Assembly (NCBI RefSeq): GCF_001686925.1
Contig: NZ_LVEN01000046.1
Span: 558,001 to 622,000, forward strand
DNA length: 64,000 nt
DNA from: Flavobacterium piscis
GTDB taxonomy: Bacteria; Bacteroidota; Bacteroidia; Flavobacteriales; Flavobacteriaceae
Direction of reading: 5' to 3'
The notes under the pieces were generated by a model. That model searched no databases. It was given only the letters and a program-made list of their open reading frames with translations, and was not told the DNA's origin. This document shows positions 52,905 to 62,500 of the stretch, piece by piece (the stretch's first letter is position 1; each line of letters opens with the position of its first letter). The position numbers were made by a program, and so were the translations under genes.

Positions 52905-53280
52905 GATTTGGGGCATTTCAGTGAATTAAAAAGTATTGAAATAGTGTAGCAATATAATACTTTATTTGCTTTTTTATTATTGTAGGATTTTTAAAATAGC
53001 AATATAGATTCAGTTTGTAATGAATAAATCAAAATCTAACCGAAAAGTTAGCAAAGATTTACGCAGTCGCAAAGTTAAAGGCAAAGCTTTGCGAACTTTC
53101 TGTTTTTATAGAAACCTTAAAGCAAATAAAACTTCCTGTACTTTTGGGGTTAATTTTTTTTCTAAATAGAGATTTTGGGATTGTTCTTTTAAAATCAAAA
53201 ATTGAATTCAGGCAAATAGAATGCTGTTCGTGCAAAGTAAATTTGACAAACTAAAGTTAGATAAAACGTAAAAGGAAAAC
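52905..53280. other. Gap of 376 bases without a gene
   Basis: AT-rich, with no supported ORF. It contains TTAGCAAAGATTTACGCAG and GTCGCAAAGTTAAAGGCAAAG (about 53050-53092), diverged members of the dispersed TTTGCG family, and an imperfect GCAAAGCTTTGC palindrome. Confidence 0.5.
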
Positions 53281-53631
53281 TTAGGTTAACGAATTATCGT
53301 TTTCATTAGGGAAAATGATCCATGGTTTGAAGGTTTTTGCCTCTTCAAATTCCAGGGTTGCATAGGATATAATGATAATAATGTCGTCTTTTTGAACTTT
53401 TCTCGCAGCAGGTCCGTTCAGGGTAATTTCGCCCGAATTTTTCTCTCCTTTGATCGCGTAAGTTTCAAAGCGTTCGCCATTATTAATATTTACAATAGAT
53501 ACTTTCTCACCTTCAATAATGTTCGAGGCTTCCAGTAAAGTTTCATCAATAGTAATACTGCCAATATAATTTAAATCAGCTCCAGTTACTTTTACTCGAT
53601 GAATTTTTGATTTTATAACTTGAATTTGCAT
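53281..53631 (-). CDS. panD: Aspartate 1-decarboxylase
   Basis: Makes beta-alanine for pantothenate. The 116 residues contain the self-cleavage site between Gly24 and Ser25 (YIGSITID), after which Ser25 becomes the pyruvoyl group. The length is normal for the proenzyme. The start is 15 nt from the stop of panC, so the two form an operon, panC-panD. A TAnnTTTG element lies directly before the start. Confidence 0.97.
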   Translation of the reverse strand: MQIQVIKSKIHRVKVTGADLNYIGSITIDETLLEASNIIEGEKVSIVNINNGERFETYAIKGEKNSGEITLNGPAARKVQKDDIIIIISYATLEFEEAKTFKPWIIFPNENDNSLT

Positions 53632-53635
53632 GATG

Positions 53636-53643
53636 CAAAGGTA
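53636..53643 (-). promoter_or_regulatory. Possible promoter element just upstream of panD
   Basis: CAAAGGTA reads TACCTTTG on the minus strand, an exact TAnnTTTG only 4 nt from the panD start codon. A TTG on the minus strand lies about 22 nt upstream (53666-53668). If active it would give a leaderless or nearly leaderless panD transcript. Confidence 0.35.
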
Positions 53644-53645
53644 AA

Positions 53646-54494
53646 TTAATTTAATGAAATGGTATCAATCAACCTTATAGAATTAACAAATACTGCTATA
53701 AATGCACGGTAGTTTTTGTCTTTACTTTTATGATCGATAGGTAATAATGTAGATTCGTCAGCAATTACAAAATATTCTAAGTCAAAATGCTCATTATCTT
53801 TAAAAGAATTTTCGACAAATTGAATCGTTTCTTCAGGAGTGCCGGTCTGAAATATTTCTTTTGCTTCAGTTAAAATTTTATATATAATAGCTGCTTCTTT
53901 TCGTTCTTCGGGAGTTAAACGTTCATTACGAGAACTCATAGCCAATTGATTATCTTCTCTAAAAATTGGACAACCCACAACATTTACAGGTAAATGCGTT
54001 TTTTCGACCATTTTTTTAACGATCTGCAATTGCTGGAAATCTTTTTCTCCAAAATAAGCATTTGTTGGCGTTACAATTTCGAACAAACGTTTTACTATTG
54101 TTCCAACACCGTTAAAATGTCCGGGTCTAAACTTGCCTTCCATTTGATTTTCTAATCCGTCAAAATCAAAATCCTGAGAAACCGTGTTTCCTTCGTAAAT
54201 ATCTTCGACAGATGGAGCATACAAAATCATTTTATCGCTCAAACCGCGCATTTTTTTTACGTCTTCTTCAAGTGTCCTTGGATATTTTTCGAGATCTTCA
54301 GGGTTGTTAAATTGCGTTGGGTTAACGAAAATACTTACAACGGTATCGTCGTTTTCTTTTATTGATCTTTGCATTAACGCCAGATGACCTTGGTGTAAAG
54401 CGCCCATTGTTGGTACAAATCCGATGGTTGAATTTGCGGTTTTGATAGTTTTTAAATAAGCTATCAAAGCTACTTTACCGTAGAAAATATGCAT
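53646..54494 (-). CDS. panC: Pantothenate synthetase
   Basis: Joins pantoate and beta-alanine in an ATP-dependent reaction. The 282 residues starting MHIFYGKVAL show the HIGH-like motif PTMGALHQGHLAL (residues 28-40) and the KMSKS-like loop AMSSRNERL. A longer frame starts at 54524, but the promoter element at 54518-54525 covers that position, so the internal ATG at 54494 is preferred. panD follows 14 nt after the stop. Confidence 0.96.
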   Translation of the reverse strand: MHIFYGKVALIAYLKTIKTANSTIGFVPTMGALHQGHLALMQRSIKENDDTVVSIFVNPTQFNNPEDLEKYPRTLEEDVKKMRGLSDKMILYAPSVEDIYEGNTVSQDFDFDGLENQMEGKFRPGHFNGVGTIVKRLFEIVTPTNAYFGEKDFQQLQIVKKMVEKTHLPVNVVGCPIFREDNQLAMSSRNERLTPEERKEAAIIYKILTEAKEIFQTGTPEETIQFVENSFKDNEHFDLEYFVIADESTLLPIDHKSKDKNYRAFIAVFVNSIRLIDTISLN

Positions 54495-54517
54495 GGCAGT
54501 ATTATTAAAATTTAGTG

Positions 54518-54525
54518 CAAACATA
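54518..54525 (-). promoter_or_regulatory. -7 promoter element of panC
   Basis: CAAACATA reads TATGTTTG on the minus strand. It lies 24 nt upstream of the preferred panC start and overlaps the longer start, arguing against it. Confidence 0.55.
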
Positions 54526-54556
54526 ATATATTAGTTATAAACTGCATAAATTTTTG

Positions 54557-54564
54557 TAATTTTG
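54557..54564 (+). promoter_or_regulatory. -7 promoter element of the GT5-like/DUF4270/glmS unit
   Basis: TAATTTTG matches TAnnTTTG and lies 39 nt before the ATG at 54603. The element is divergent from panC. Confidence 0.55.
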
Positions 54565-54602
54565 CAACGTTTTTATTACCAAAAATTAAGTAAAATACTA
54601 TT

Positions 54603-55409
54603 ATGAAAGATAAGAGGATATTATATGTATCATCTGAAGTCGTGCCTTATTTGGCTGAAAATGAGGTTTCTTTAATGTCTTATGACGTTCCAAAAATGAT
54701 CAACGATCAAGGAGGTCAGATAAGAATTTTCATGCCAAGATATGGAAATATCAACGAAAGAAGACACCAGTTACATGAAGTTATTAGACTTTCAGGAATG
54801 AATTTGGTAGTGAATGACTTAGATATGCCATTGATTATCAAGGTGGCTTCAATCCCCAAAGAAAGAATTCAGGTTTATTTTATTGATAACGATGAATATT
54901 TTAAACGTAAAGCAACCTTTGCTGACGAGGAAGGTGTTTTGTATCCGGATAACGACGAAAGAGCCATATTTTTTGCTAAAGGAGTTGTTGAAACGGTGAA
55001 AAAACTAAATTGGGTTCCGGATATCATTCACGTGCATGGTTGGCTGGCTGCAATGCTGCCAATTTACATGAAGCACTATTATAAAAATGAGGCTTTGTTT
55101 TCTGAAACCAAAATTGTCACTTCTGTTTACGGACAGTCTTTTGATGAAAATCTGGATTTAGAAATGATAAATAAGGTGAAATTTGATGGTGTGCCACACG
55201 AGGCAATCTCTGATTTAGAAACGCCAAACTACGAAAATGTGTTAAAGGCTAGTATATTACACTCTGATGCTGTAATTATAGCGTCTGAAAACGTATCTCC
55301 AAGTTTAACAAAATTTATAGAATCTTCAGGAAAACCTTTTTTACCTTTCGCCACGAAAGATGCATTCGCTGAAGCGTATACAAATTTCTATAAAACAATG
55401 GGTCTTTAA
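54603..55409 (+). CDS. Short glycogen/starch-synthase-like (GT5 N-terminal) protein
   Basis: A 268-residue protein equal to the N-terminal Rossmann domain of GT5 glycogen synthases. It shows ILYVSSEVVPY, IFMPRYGNINER and DIIHVHGWLAAMLP. The KTGGL motif that binds ADP-glucose is replaced (AENEVS, residues 18-23), and the whole C-terminal catalytic half is missing. So it is unlikely to be a glycogen synthase; it may be a binding or regulatory protein. It is the first gene of a unit with the DUF4270 lipoprotein and glmS. Confidence 0.85.
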   Translation: MKDKRILYVSSEVVPYLAENEVSLMSYDVPKMINDQGGQIRIFMPRYGNINERRHQLHEVIRLSGMNLVVNDLDMPLIIKVASIPKERIQVYFIDNDEYFKRKATFADEEGVLYPDNDERAIFFAKGVVETVKKLNWVPDIIHVHGWLAAMLPIYMKHYYKNEALFSETKIVTSVYGQSFDENLDLEMINKVKFDGVPHEAISDLETPNYENVLKASILHSDAVIIASENVSPSLTKFIESSGKPFLPFATKDAFAEAYTNFYKTMGL

Positions 55410-55430
55410 ATTTTAACATTATTATTAAAC

Positions 55431-57128
55431 ATGTATAATACTTCTTTTATTAAGAAAATTCTATTAGTAGCAACTGTTGTCCTTTTATATTCTTGTGATA
55501 AAGATTTTAATGAAATTGGTGAGGGTTTAATCGGAGACGATCATTTTGGTCTGGAACATACAGAATATGATGTTTTAGCTTATAATCAGGAAGTAACTCC
55601 GGTTCAGTCAAACGGATTGACACTTAATGGTTTGGGTATTTATGATAACCCTGTATTTGGAGCGACTACAGCTAATTTTGTGAGTCAGGTTTCTCTGGAG
55701 AATTATGCGCCAACTATTGGTGAATCACCAGAAATTCAAAGCGTAGTGCTTAGTGTTCCTTATTTTAGTCATGTAAAAAGTACAGGTACTGATGGTAGTA
55801 ATACTTATGTTTTAGATTCTATTTATGGAGATAAAGAAAATGGTAAACTTAAATTGAGTGTTTATGAGTCTGGTATTCAAATGCGTTCTTCTTATATAGA
55901 TGGTGGTTCTCAATTTGCTCAATTGTATTATACAGATCAGGATGCTGATTTTTTTGGAAATAAATTAGTTAATACTGAGACTGGAAAGCCACTAAATGAT
56001 GATCCTGATGAGGCACAAAATGAAAAATTCTTTTTTGATGCTAAAGAAATAGTAACAGTTACTAAAGATGATGCTGGTAAAGAAACGACGACTAGAACTG
56101 CTCCAGAAATGCGTCTGAATCTAAATAAGAAATATTTCTTTGATAAAATTCTTAAAGCCTCAGCTTCTAATCTTTCTTCTGCTACTATTTTTCAGAGCTA
56201 TTTTAGAGGGCTATATTTTAAAGTAGAGAAATCTGGAAGTAACTCCACGAATTTAGCGCTTTTGAATTTTTTCAAACAAGGTAGCAATGCTAAAATCACG
56301 ATCAAATATAAGGCTAAGACTGCAATAACTACAGATCCTGCAGAGACAATGGAAGATAAAACATTGGTTATTAATCTAAGCGGAGCTGCGGCCAGTTTAT
56401 ATAATGATGTTAAAGATCCTGCTTATGCTGCTGCTATAGCAAATAGAAATGACCAAACCGGAGACGAACGTCTTTATTTAAGAGGAGGCCAGGGTTCGCT
56501 TGCGGTACTTGAATTATTCGGTAAAACTGATTTACTAAGTTACGATGATCAGGGTAATATAGTGAATAAGCCTAACGGTGTTTCAGATCAATTAGATGAA
56601 ATTAGAAATAATGTTAAGCATAAAAACTGGCTGGCCAATGAAGCTAATTTAGTTTTCTCTATTGATGCAGCTAAAATGACCGGAGTTTGGGAGCCAAAAA
56701 GAATTTACTTGTATGATTTAGTAAATAATATACCAATTGTAGATTTTAGTACAGATGGATCTACTGATGGTATTAATAATAAAATCGTCTATAGTGGTAT
56801 AATTAATGTAGACGCTACTACAAAGAGAGGTACAACGTACAAAATTAGATTAACGAGCCATGTTCGTAATTTAATAAAAGATGCAGCTGTAAAAAATGTG
56901 AAATTAGGTTTGGTAGTAACAGGAGATGTAAACACGATAACTTCAGGTAAATTAAAAAACAGAATTTTAATTGATCCGGCTAATCCAAATGATTATTTTT
57001 CAGAAGTACCAAGAGCTTCAATTATGAGTCCGTTAGGAACAGTATTGTTTGGAGGAAATATTCCTTCAACAGATGCTAACTATGCAAAAAGACTTCAGTT
57101 GCAAGTGTACTATACGAAACCAAATTAA
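55431..57128 (+). CDS. DUF4270 family lipoprotein
   Basis: A 565-residue lipoprotein with lipobox LLYSC (Cys22) and the DUF4270 layout: GLIGDDHFGLEHTEYDVLAYNQEV, then repeated beta strands (SVVLSVPYFS) and a C-terminal RLQLQVYYTKPN. DUF4270 proteins are widespread in Bacteroidota; their function is not established. The gene lies 21 nt after the GT5-like gene and 10 nt before glmS, suggesting a link to envelope sugar or peptidoglycan metabolism. It is unusually Asn/Asp/Gly-rich. Confidence 0.88.
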   Translation: MYNTSFIKKILLVATVVLLYSCDKDFNEIGEGLIGDDHFGLEHTEYDVLAYNQEVTPVQSNGLTLNGLGIYDNPVFGATTANFVSQVSLENYAPTIGESPEIQSVVLSVPYFSHVKSTGTDGSNTYVLDSIYGDKENGKLKLSVYESGIQMRSSYIDGGSQFAQLYYTDQDADFFGNKLVNTETGKPLNDDPDEAQNEKFFFDAKEIVTVTKDDAGKETTTRTAPEMRLNLNKKYFFDKILKASASNLSSATIFQSYFRGLYFKVEKSGSNSTNLALLNFFKQGSNAKITIKYKAKTAITTDPAETMEDKTLVINLSGAAASLYNDVKDPAYAAAIANRNDQTGDERLYLRGGQGSLAVLELFGKTDLLSYDDQGNIVNKPNGVSDQLDEIRNNVKHKNWLANEANLVFSIDAAKMTGVWEPKRIYLYDLVNNIPIVDFSTDGSTDGINNKIVYSGIINVDATTKRGTTYKIRLTSHVRNLIKDAAVKNVKLGLVVTGDVNTITSGKLKNRILIDPANPNDYFSEVPRASIMSPLGTVLFGGNIPSTDANYAKRLQLQVYYTKPN

Positions 57129-57138
57129 TAAATAATAT

Positions 57139-58989
57139 ATGTGTGGAATTGTTGGATATATCGGTCATAGAGATGCCTATCCTATTGTTATAAAAGGATT
57201 AAAGCGTCTTGAATACAGAGGATATGATAGTGCGGGTGTCATGTTATATGATACTGAAACAGGTATAAAAGTTTGTAAAACAAAAGGTAAGGTTTTAGAT
57301 CTTGAAGCTAAAGCAAAAGAGGGCTTTACGACAAACGGAACTATAGGAATTGGGCATACACGTTGGGCAACACATGGTGTTCCAAATGATGTAAACTCAC
57401 ATCCTCATCTTTCTAATTCAGGTGAGTTGGTAATTATTCATAATGGAATCATTGAGAATTATGCGCCGCTTAAAGAAGAATTAATCAAAAGAGGTTATAC
57501 ATTTAAATCTGATACAGATACTGAAGTTTTAGTCAATTTGATTGAAGAAGTTCAGAAAAAAGAAGGAATAAAATTGGGTAAAGCAGTTCAGATTGCTTTA
57601 AATCAAGTGGTAGGAGCTTATGCAATTGCTGTTTTTGATAAAAAAAATCCAAATGAAATAGTTGCTGCAAGATTAGGTAGTCCGTTGGCGATTGGTGTTG
57701 GAGAAGGAGAATATTTTATTGCTTCTGATGCTTCGCCTTTTATCGAATATACTTCGAATGCCATTTATCTTGAAGATGGTGAAATGGCAAACATTAGATT
57801 GCACAAGCCTCTTAAAGTTAGAAAAATTAAAGATGACTCTTTAGTAGATCCTTATATCCAGGAGCTTCAAATGAATTTGGAGCAAATTGAAAAAGGCGGT
57901 TATGATCATTTCATGCTGAAAGAAATCTACGAACAGCCAAGTGTTATAAAAGATACTTACAGAGGAAGACTTCATGCGAATGAAGGAATTGTTCAAATGG
58001 CAGGTGTTGAGGATAATTTAGAAAAATTCTTAAACGCAAAACGTATTCTAATTGTAGCATGCGGTACTTCATGGCACGCAGGTTTAGTAGCAGAATATAT
58101 TTTTGAAGAATTTACACGTATTCCGGTTGAAGTAGAATACGCTTCTGAATTTAGATACAGAAACCCAATTATCAATAAAGATGATGTTGTTATTGCTATT
58201 TCTCAATCTGGAGAAACGGCTGATACAATGGCAGCTATAAAATTGGCAAAAGAAAACGGAGCTTTTGTATTTGGTGTTTGTAATGTGGTGGGTTCTTCTA
58301 TTTCAAGAGAAAGCCATGCAGGTGCTTATACGCACGCAGGACCGGAAATTGGAGTAGCTTCTACAAAAGCATTTACAACGCAAATTACGGTTTTAACCAT
58401 GATCGCATTGCGATTAGGTAAAGCAAAAGGAACTTTGTCAAATACTGATTACCGTACGTACTTGCAAGAATTAGAAATAATTCCTGAAAAAGTAGCAGAG
58501 GCACTACAAACAAACGACAGAGCAAAAGAAATTGCAGCAATATTTAAAGATGCTCCAAATTGCTTATACTTGGGACGTGGTTATAATTTCCCGGTTGCTC
58601 TTGAAGGCGCTTTAAAGCTTAAAGAGATCTCTTATATTCATGCCGAAGGTTATCCTGCTGCAGAGATGAAACACGGTCCAATTGCTTTGATCGATGAGCA
58701 TATGCCGGTTATTGTAATTGCACCAAAACAAGGTCACTACGATAAAATTGTAAGTAACATCCAAGAAATTAAATCAAGAAGCGGTAAAATCATCGCTGTA
58801 GTAACTAAAGGTGATACTCAGGTTCGTGAGTTGGCTGATTATGTTATCGAGATTCCTGAAACTTCAGATGCGTTGTCTCCATTGATTACAACAATCCCTT
58901 TACAATTGCTGTCTTATTATATAGCAGTAATGAGAGGTTGTAATGTAGATCAGCCGCGTAACTTAGCAAAATCAGTTACTGTAGAATAG
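57139..58989 (+). CDS. glmS: Glutamine-fructose-6-phosphate aminotransferase
   Basis: Makes glucosamine-6-phosphate, the first dedicated step of peptidoglycan and lipopolysaccharide sugar synthesis. The 616 residues start MCGIVGYIG with the catalytic Cys2 of the class II glutaminase domain (about residues 1-230). Two SIS sugar-isomerase domains follow (about 290-430 and 460-600). The protein ends LAKSVTVE as in the family. There is no glmS ribozyme in the short gap from the DUF4270 gene. Confidence 0.98.
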   Translation: MCGIVGYIGHRDAYPIVIKGLKRLEYRGYDSAGVMLYDTETGIKVCKTKGKVLDLEAKAKEGFTTNGTIGIGHTRWATHGVPNDVNSHPHLSNSGELVIIHNGIIENYAPLKEELIKRGYTFKSDTDTEVLVNLIEEVQKKEGIKLGKAVQIALNQVVGAYAIAVFDKKNPNEIVAARLGSPLAIGVGEGEYFIASDASPFIEYTSNAIYLEDGEMANIRLHKPLKVRKIKDDSLVDPYIQELQMNLEQIEKGGYDHFMLKEIYEQPSVIKDTYRGRLHANEGIVQMAGVEDNLEKFLNAKRILIVACGTSWHAGLVAEYIFEEFTRIPVEVEYASEFRYRNPIINKDDVVIAISQSGETADTMAAIKLAKENGAFVFGVCNVVGSSISRESHAGAYTHAGPEIGVASTKAFTTQITVLTMIALRLGKAKGTLSNTDYRTYLQELEIIPEKVAEALQTNDRAKEIAAIFKDAPNCLYLGRGYNFPVALEGALKLKEISYIHAEGYPAAEMKHGPIALIDEHMPVIVIAPKQGHYDKIVSNIQEIKSRSGKIIAVVTKGDTQVRELADYVIEIPETSDALSPLITTIPLQLLSYYIAVMRGCNVDQPRNLAKSVTVE

Positions 58990-59012
58990 ATTTTATTTCA
59001 ATATAAATATTT

Positions 59013-59044
59013 AAAAAAGCGAGACAGGAGTCTCGCTTTTTTTG
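59013..59044 (+). terminator. Terminator of glmS
   Basis: AAAAAAGCGAGAC (59013-59025) pairs with GTCTCGCTTTTTT (from 59030), followed by T residues. Confidence 0.9.
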
Positions 59045-59071
59045 TGGCTATAATTTTTTATTAACATAAAT

Positions 59072-59103
59072 TTTGTAAGATTTAAAATATAAATATATAT
59101 TTG
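59072..59103 (+). promoter_or_regulatory. Consensus promoter of the T9SS/RHS unit
   Basis: TTTG at 59072-59075, 20 nt of spacer, then TATATTTG at 59096-59103: a near-ideal Bacteroidota promoter. The ATG at 59129 follows 25 nt later. Confidence 0.8.
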
Positions 59104-59128
59104 TAGGAAATGTTTTAAAATCAGTATT

Positions 59129-59584
59129 ATGAAAAGATGTTTACTTATCATTTTATTTCAGTTTTGCTTCTCAGCAAATGCACAACAAAAGCTAACTTTT
59201 AATTATGATCAGGCGGGAAATCAGGTCGAAAGAGTTTTGTGTTTGTCTGGTTGTTCTGTATCTGCAAAACGCGTAGAAGATATAAAAGAAATTGAGGCAC
59301 TAACAGATGATGACTTATTAAAATTTTCTCCTCAGGATGTTATCTCATATTATCCCAACCCTGTAAAAGAAGAGTTGTATTTGCAATGGCAATTGACTCA
59401 GGATAATTATGTCACTTTAATTCATGTTTATTCTTTGACAGGTCAAATTCTTAGAACCTATCCGGCAAATGCGACAATGAATAATCTGAATATCCCTTTT
59501 CAAAGTTATCCTATAGGAGTTTATCTTGTTTTACTTTCGTATAAGGACGGAGGAGAAAAATCTATTAAAATCATAAAACAATAA
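59129..59584 (+). CDS. Small T9SS-sorted protein with a YD-like motif
   Basis: A 151-residue exported protein. The signal peptide is MKRCLLIILFQFCFSANAQ. A short region includes LTFNYDQAGNQVERVL, which resembles a single RHS/YD repeat, and two close Cys (CLSGC). The last about 80 residues are a type A T9SS sorting domain (YYPNPVKEELYLQ, YSLTGQILRTY, IGVYLVLL, KSIKIIKQ). It lies 5 nt before the SpvB/RHS gene and shares its promoter, so it may be a small partner or anchor of the large protein. Confidence 0.82.
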   Translation: MKRCLLIILFQFCFSANAQQKLTFNYDQAGNQVERVLCLSGCSVSAKRVEDIKEIEALTDDDLLKFSPQDVISYYPNPVKEELYLQWQLTQDNYVTLIHVYSLTGQILRTYPANATMNNLNIPFQSYPIGVYLVLLSYKDGGEKSIKIIKQ

Positions 59585-59589
59585 GCGAC

Positions 59590-62500
59590 ATGAGAAAATT
59601 TTACTTTACCCTTATTTTTTTATTATTTGGCTTTTTAGGTTTTGCACAGACTTCTTCTGAAGTTGGTATTACAGAAGGTCAATTGTCAGTTTCTTTATCA
59701 GGAGGAGCTAATTATACAATTCCAATAGCAGTTCCTCCCGGAATCAATGGCATAGGTCCCCAAATTAGCTTAGTGTATAACAGTCAGGGCGGTAATGGTG
59801 TAGCTGGCTTTGGGTGGAATATTGCTGGAGTCTCAACAATATCTAGAATTCCAGCAACAAAATTTCATGATGGAATAATTGATGCGGTTGATTTTAATGC
59901 TTTAGATCGTTTTGCTTTAGATGGGCAGAGGTTAATAGTGAAAAATGGAACTTCAGGAGTTTATGGGGCTAATGAAACGGTATATGAGACAGAGAGTTTC
60001 TCAAATACAAAAGTCACATCTTATGGTGTTCACCCAAATGGTACAAATTATGGTCCGGCTTATTTTATTGTTGAATATCCTGACGGTTCAAAAGCATATT
60101 ATGGTAATTCTACTGATTCCCGTTCTATAACAGATTGGGCAATTGCATATTGGGAAAATCCTCAAGGAGTGAGAATAAGCTATAATTATTCTGCATCAGA
60201 CAATTCATTTAATAATGTATTAAATATAATATCTATAAAATATGGTAGTATTGCAACTGCAACACCTATAAATGAAATTAGATTTAAATATAATGATAGG
60301 AAACGTGCTGAACAGTCTTATGTAGGTGGTCTTAGTATTATTAGTAATACAATTCTAAAAGAAATTAACGTTATTGGGAATGGATTAGGTTTTAGAAATT
60401 ATGTTTTGGATCAAGAAACAACTTCTTTGAATTATCAACGGTTGAAATCTATTACAGAAAAAAGTGGTGATAATACTAAAAGTTATAATCCTACTACTTT
60501 TAGCTATGATGATACTACTAGTCCTACTCCTCTTAAAGCAAATATAGAAGCAACACTGGGATGGTCAGGGATAAATAACTTGAATACTGATTATATTACT
60601 GGTGATTTTGATAATGATGGTAAAACAGATATTATTTTATATTCAAAAACGGCAGGGTTAAAAGATAAGTATACTTTATTTTCTGATATTATATCAGGAA
60701 AAGTTAATAGTGGTAAACAAGATTATGTGGGTACTTTTGAGAATATTTTCCCTGCTGCTTTTTTAAGTTCAGATAATAAGTTATTACCACAGGGGTGGGC
60801 TATTGTAAAAAGAACGGATGCAAATTGTATCATTTCATTGCATGGTTCTGGTTCTACTTCAGCGACTACCAAACATTATGAAAAACAATATAATTTTAGT
60901 AAAACTGTAACAAAAGCATCCAATTGGTCTTATTGCGATCCTAAAGACTATAAGGGAGTAGTATTAGAAAATATTCCTATCGATTATTACAGTGGTGATT
61001 TTAATGGAGACGGTCTTACAGATGTCATCGGAATTGAAAAAAGTTTTTACTATGATATGACATTATGTAATTTTGGAAACCGTACAACAGAATATCAAAG
61101 ACCGTTATATCAAGGTGGGACTGTTCATCTTTTCAATTTAGATAGACGACTTACCGCTGATCAACCTGATAATATAGGTAATATTGCCATGAGTGTTGGC
61201 TATGGTACAAAAATTTATATAGCTGATTTCAATGGTGATGGAAAGTCTGATATCTATGTTTTAGAATCTGGATTTATAAAAGTATATACTTTAAATAAAG
61301 ACAATAAATTAACCTTATTGTATCAAAATGCATCTGCTGATTCAGGGATTGCCCTTGACAGGCCAATTTTAATAGGTGATTACAATGGTGATGGAAAGAT
61401 TGATTTTGTTATACCTAATGAATTGGATAAGGACAGTTGGAATTTTTATTTTTCTATGGGGAATAATTTCAAAAAAATTAATGCCACCATCGGGATAAAA
61501 TATCTGACAGCAAAAGAAGGTGCTTATATGATAACTGGTAGAGATGGTGTTACGCGATATCCTTATGGGTTAATGGAAACCACTTACATTGCTAATGATT
61601 ATAATGGCGATGGGAAGACCGATATTTTATGCCAGAATAATGTAACCGTTTCGAGAGACGGAGCTTTGGGAAAAGTTGGAACACCCTTAGAAAGTATGTT
61701 GATTTTGTTTGAAAATCAATCAGTTAATGGTAAGGAAGTTATGTTCTCACGAATTACTTCTGAAATAGAAGTTACCGGTATAGGAAGAAATCCTATACCC
61801 GTATTTACTAATCATAATCAGGTAAATCAAAATTTAGAGTATAGTGTAATTTATGACAACATGATCAAATCTTTTAAAAGCCCAAAAGATAATCGCGAAG
61901 ATGTATTGTTAAAAGGAATTACAAATGGAAATGGAGTAAAAGAAACGATTACGTATAAAACATTGCAGCAAGATCCTTATGAGCCTATATATACACCAAC
62001 AGCACTAACAGAAACTTTTCCTAACATTGATATTATAGCAGTCCCTGCTTTTAAAATAGTATCATTTTTAGAAAAACAAAGTAAAGAACTTTATAAAAAA
62101 CAGCAGTTTTTGTATTCTGGAGCTGTTTCTAATAGTGAAGGCTTAGGTTTCTTAGGCTTTAGATCAACACTAAGAACCAATTGGTATGATGATGACGATA
62201 ATGACAGTGTAATTTCGAGTATTGCAAAAAATGATATCACATTAAGAGGCGCAAATACAGAAAATTACACACTATTAGGACTTGGGAGACCTTTGATGCC
62301 AAACACTACTAAAACGGAGAGTACAATTGTGAAAGAAGGGTCTTATACAGTAACGACAATTGATAATCTAGTTGCAACACAAAGTATTACTTTAAAACCT
62401 GATACCTGGATTAAGCCTGGTAGTACTTTTTCAGCAAAGATAAATGAGGATGCAAATGTTAATTCTCTCAATACACCTTCAAGCTTTATAACAAAATCTT

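Noticed and set aside
54603..55409. Functional glycogen synthase
   Set aside because: The KTGGL motif and the C-terminal catalytic half are missing.
57129..57138. A glmS ribozyme before glmS
   Set aside because: Only 10 bases separate the DUF4270 stop from the glmS start, which is too short for the ribozyme.
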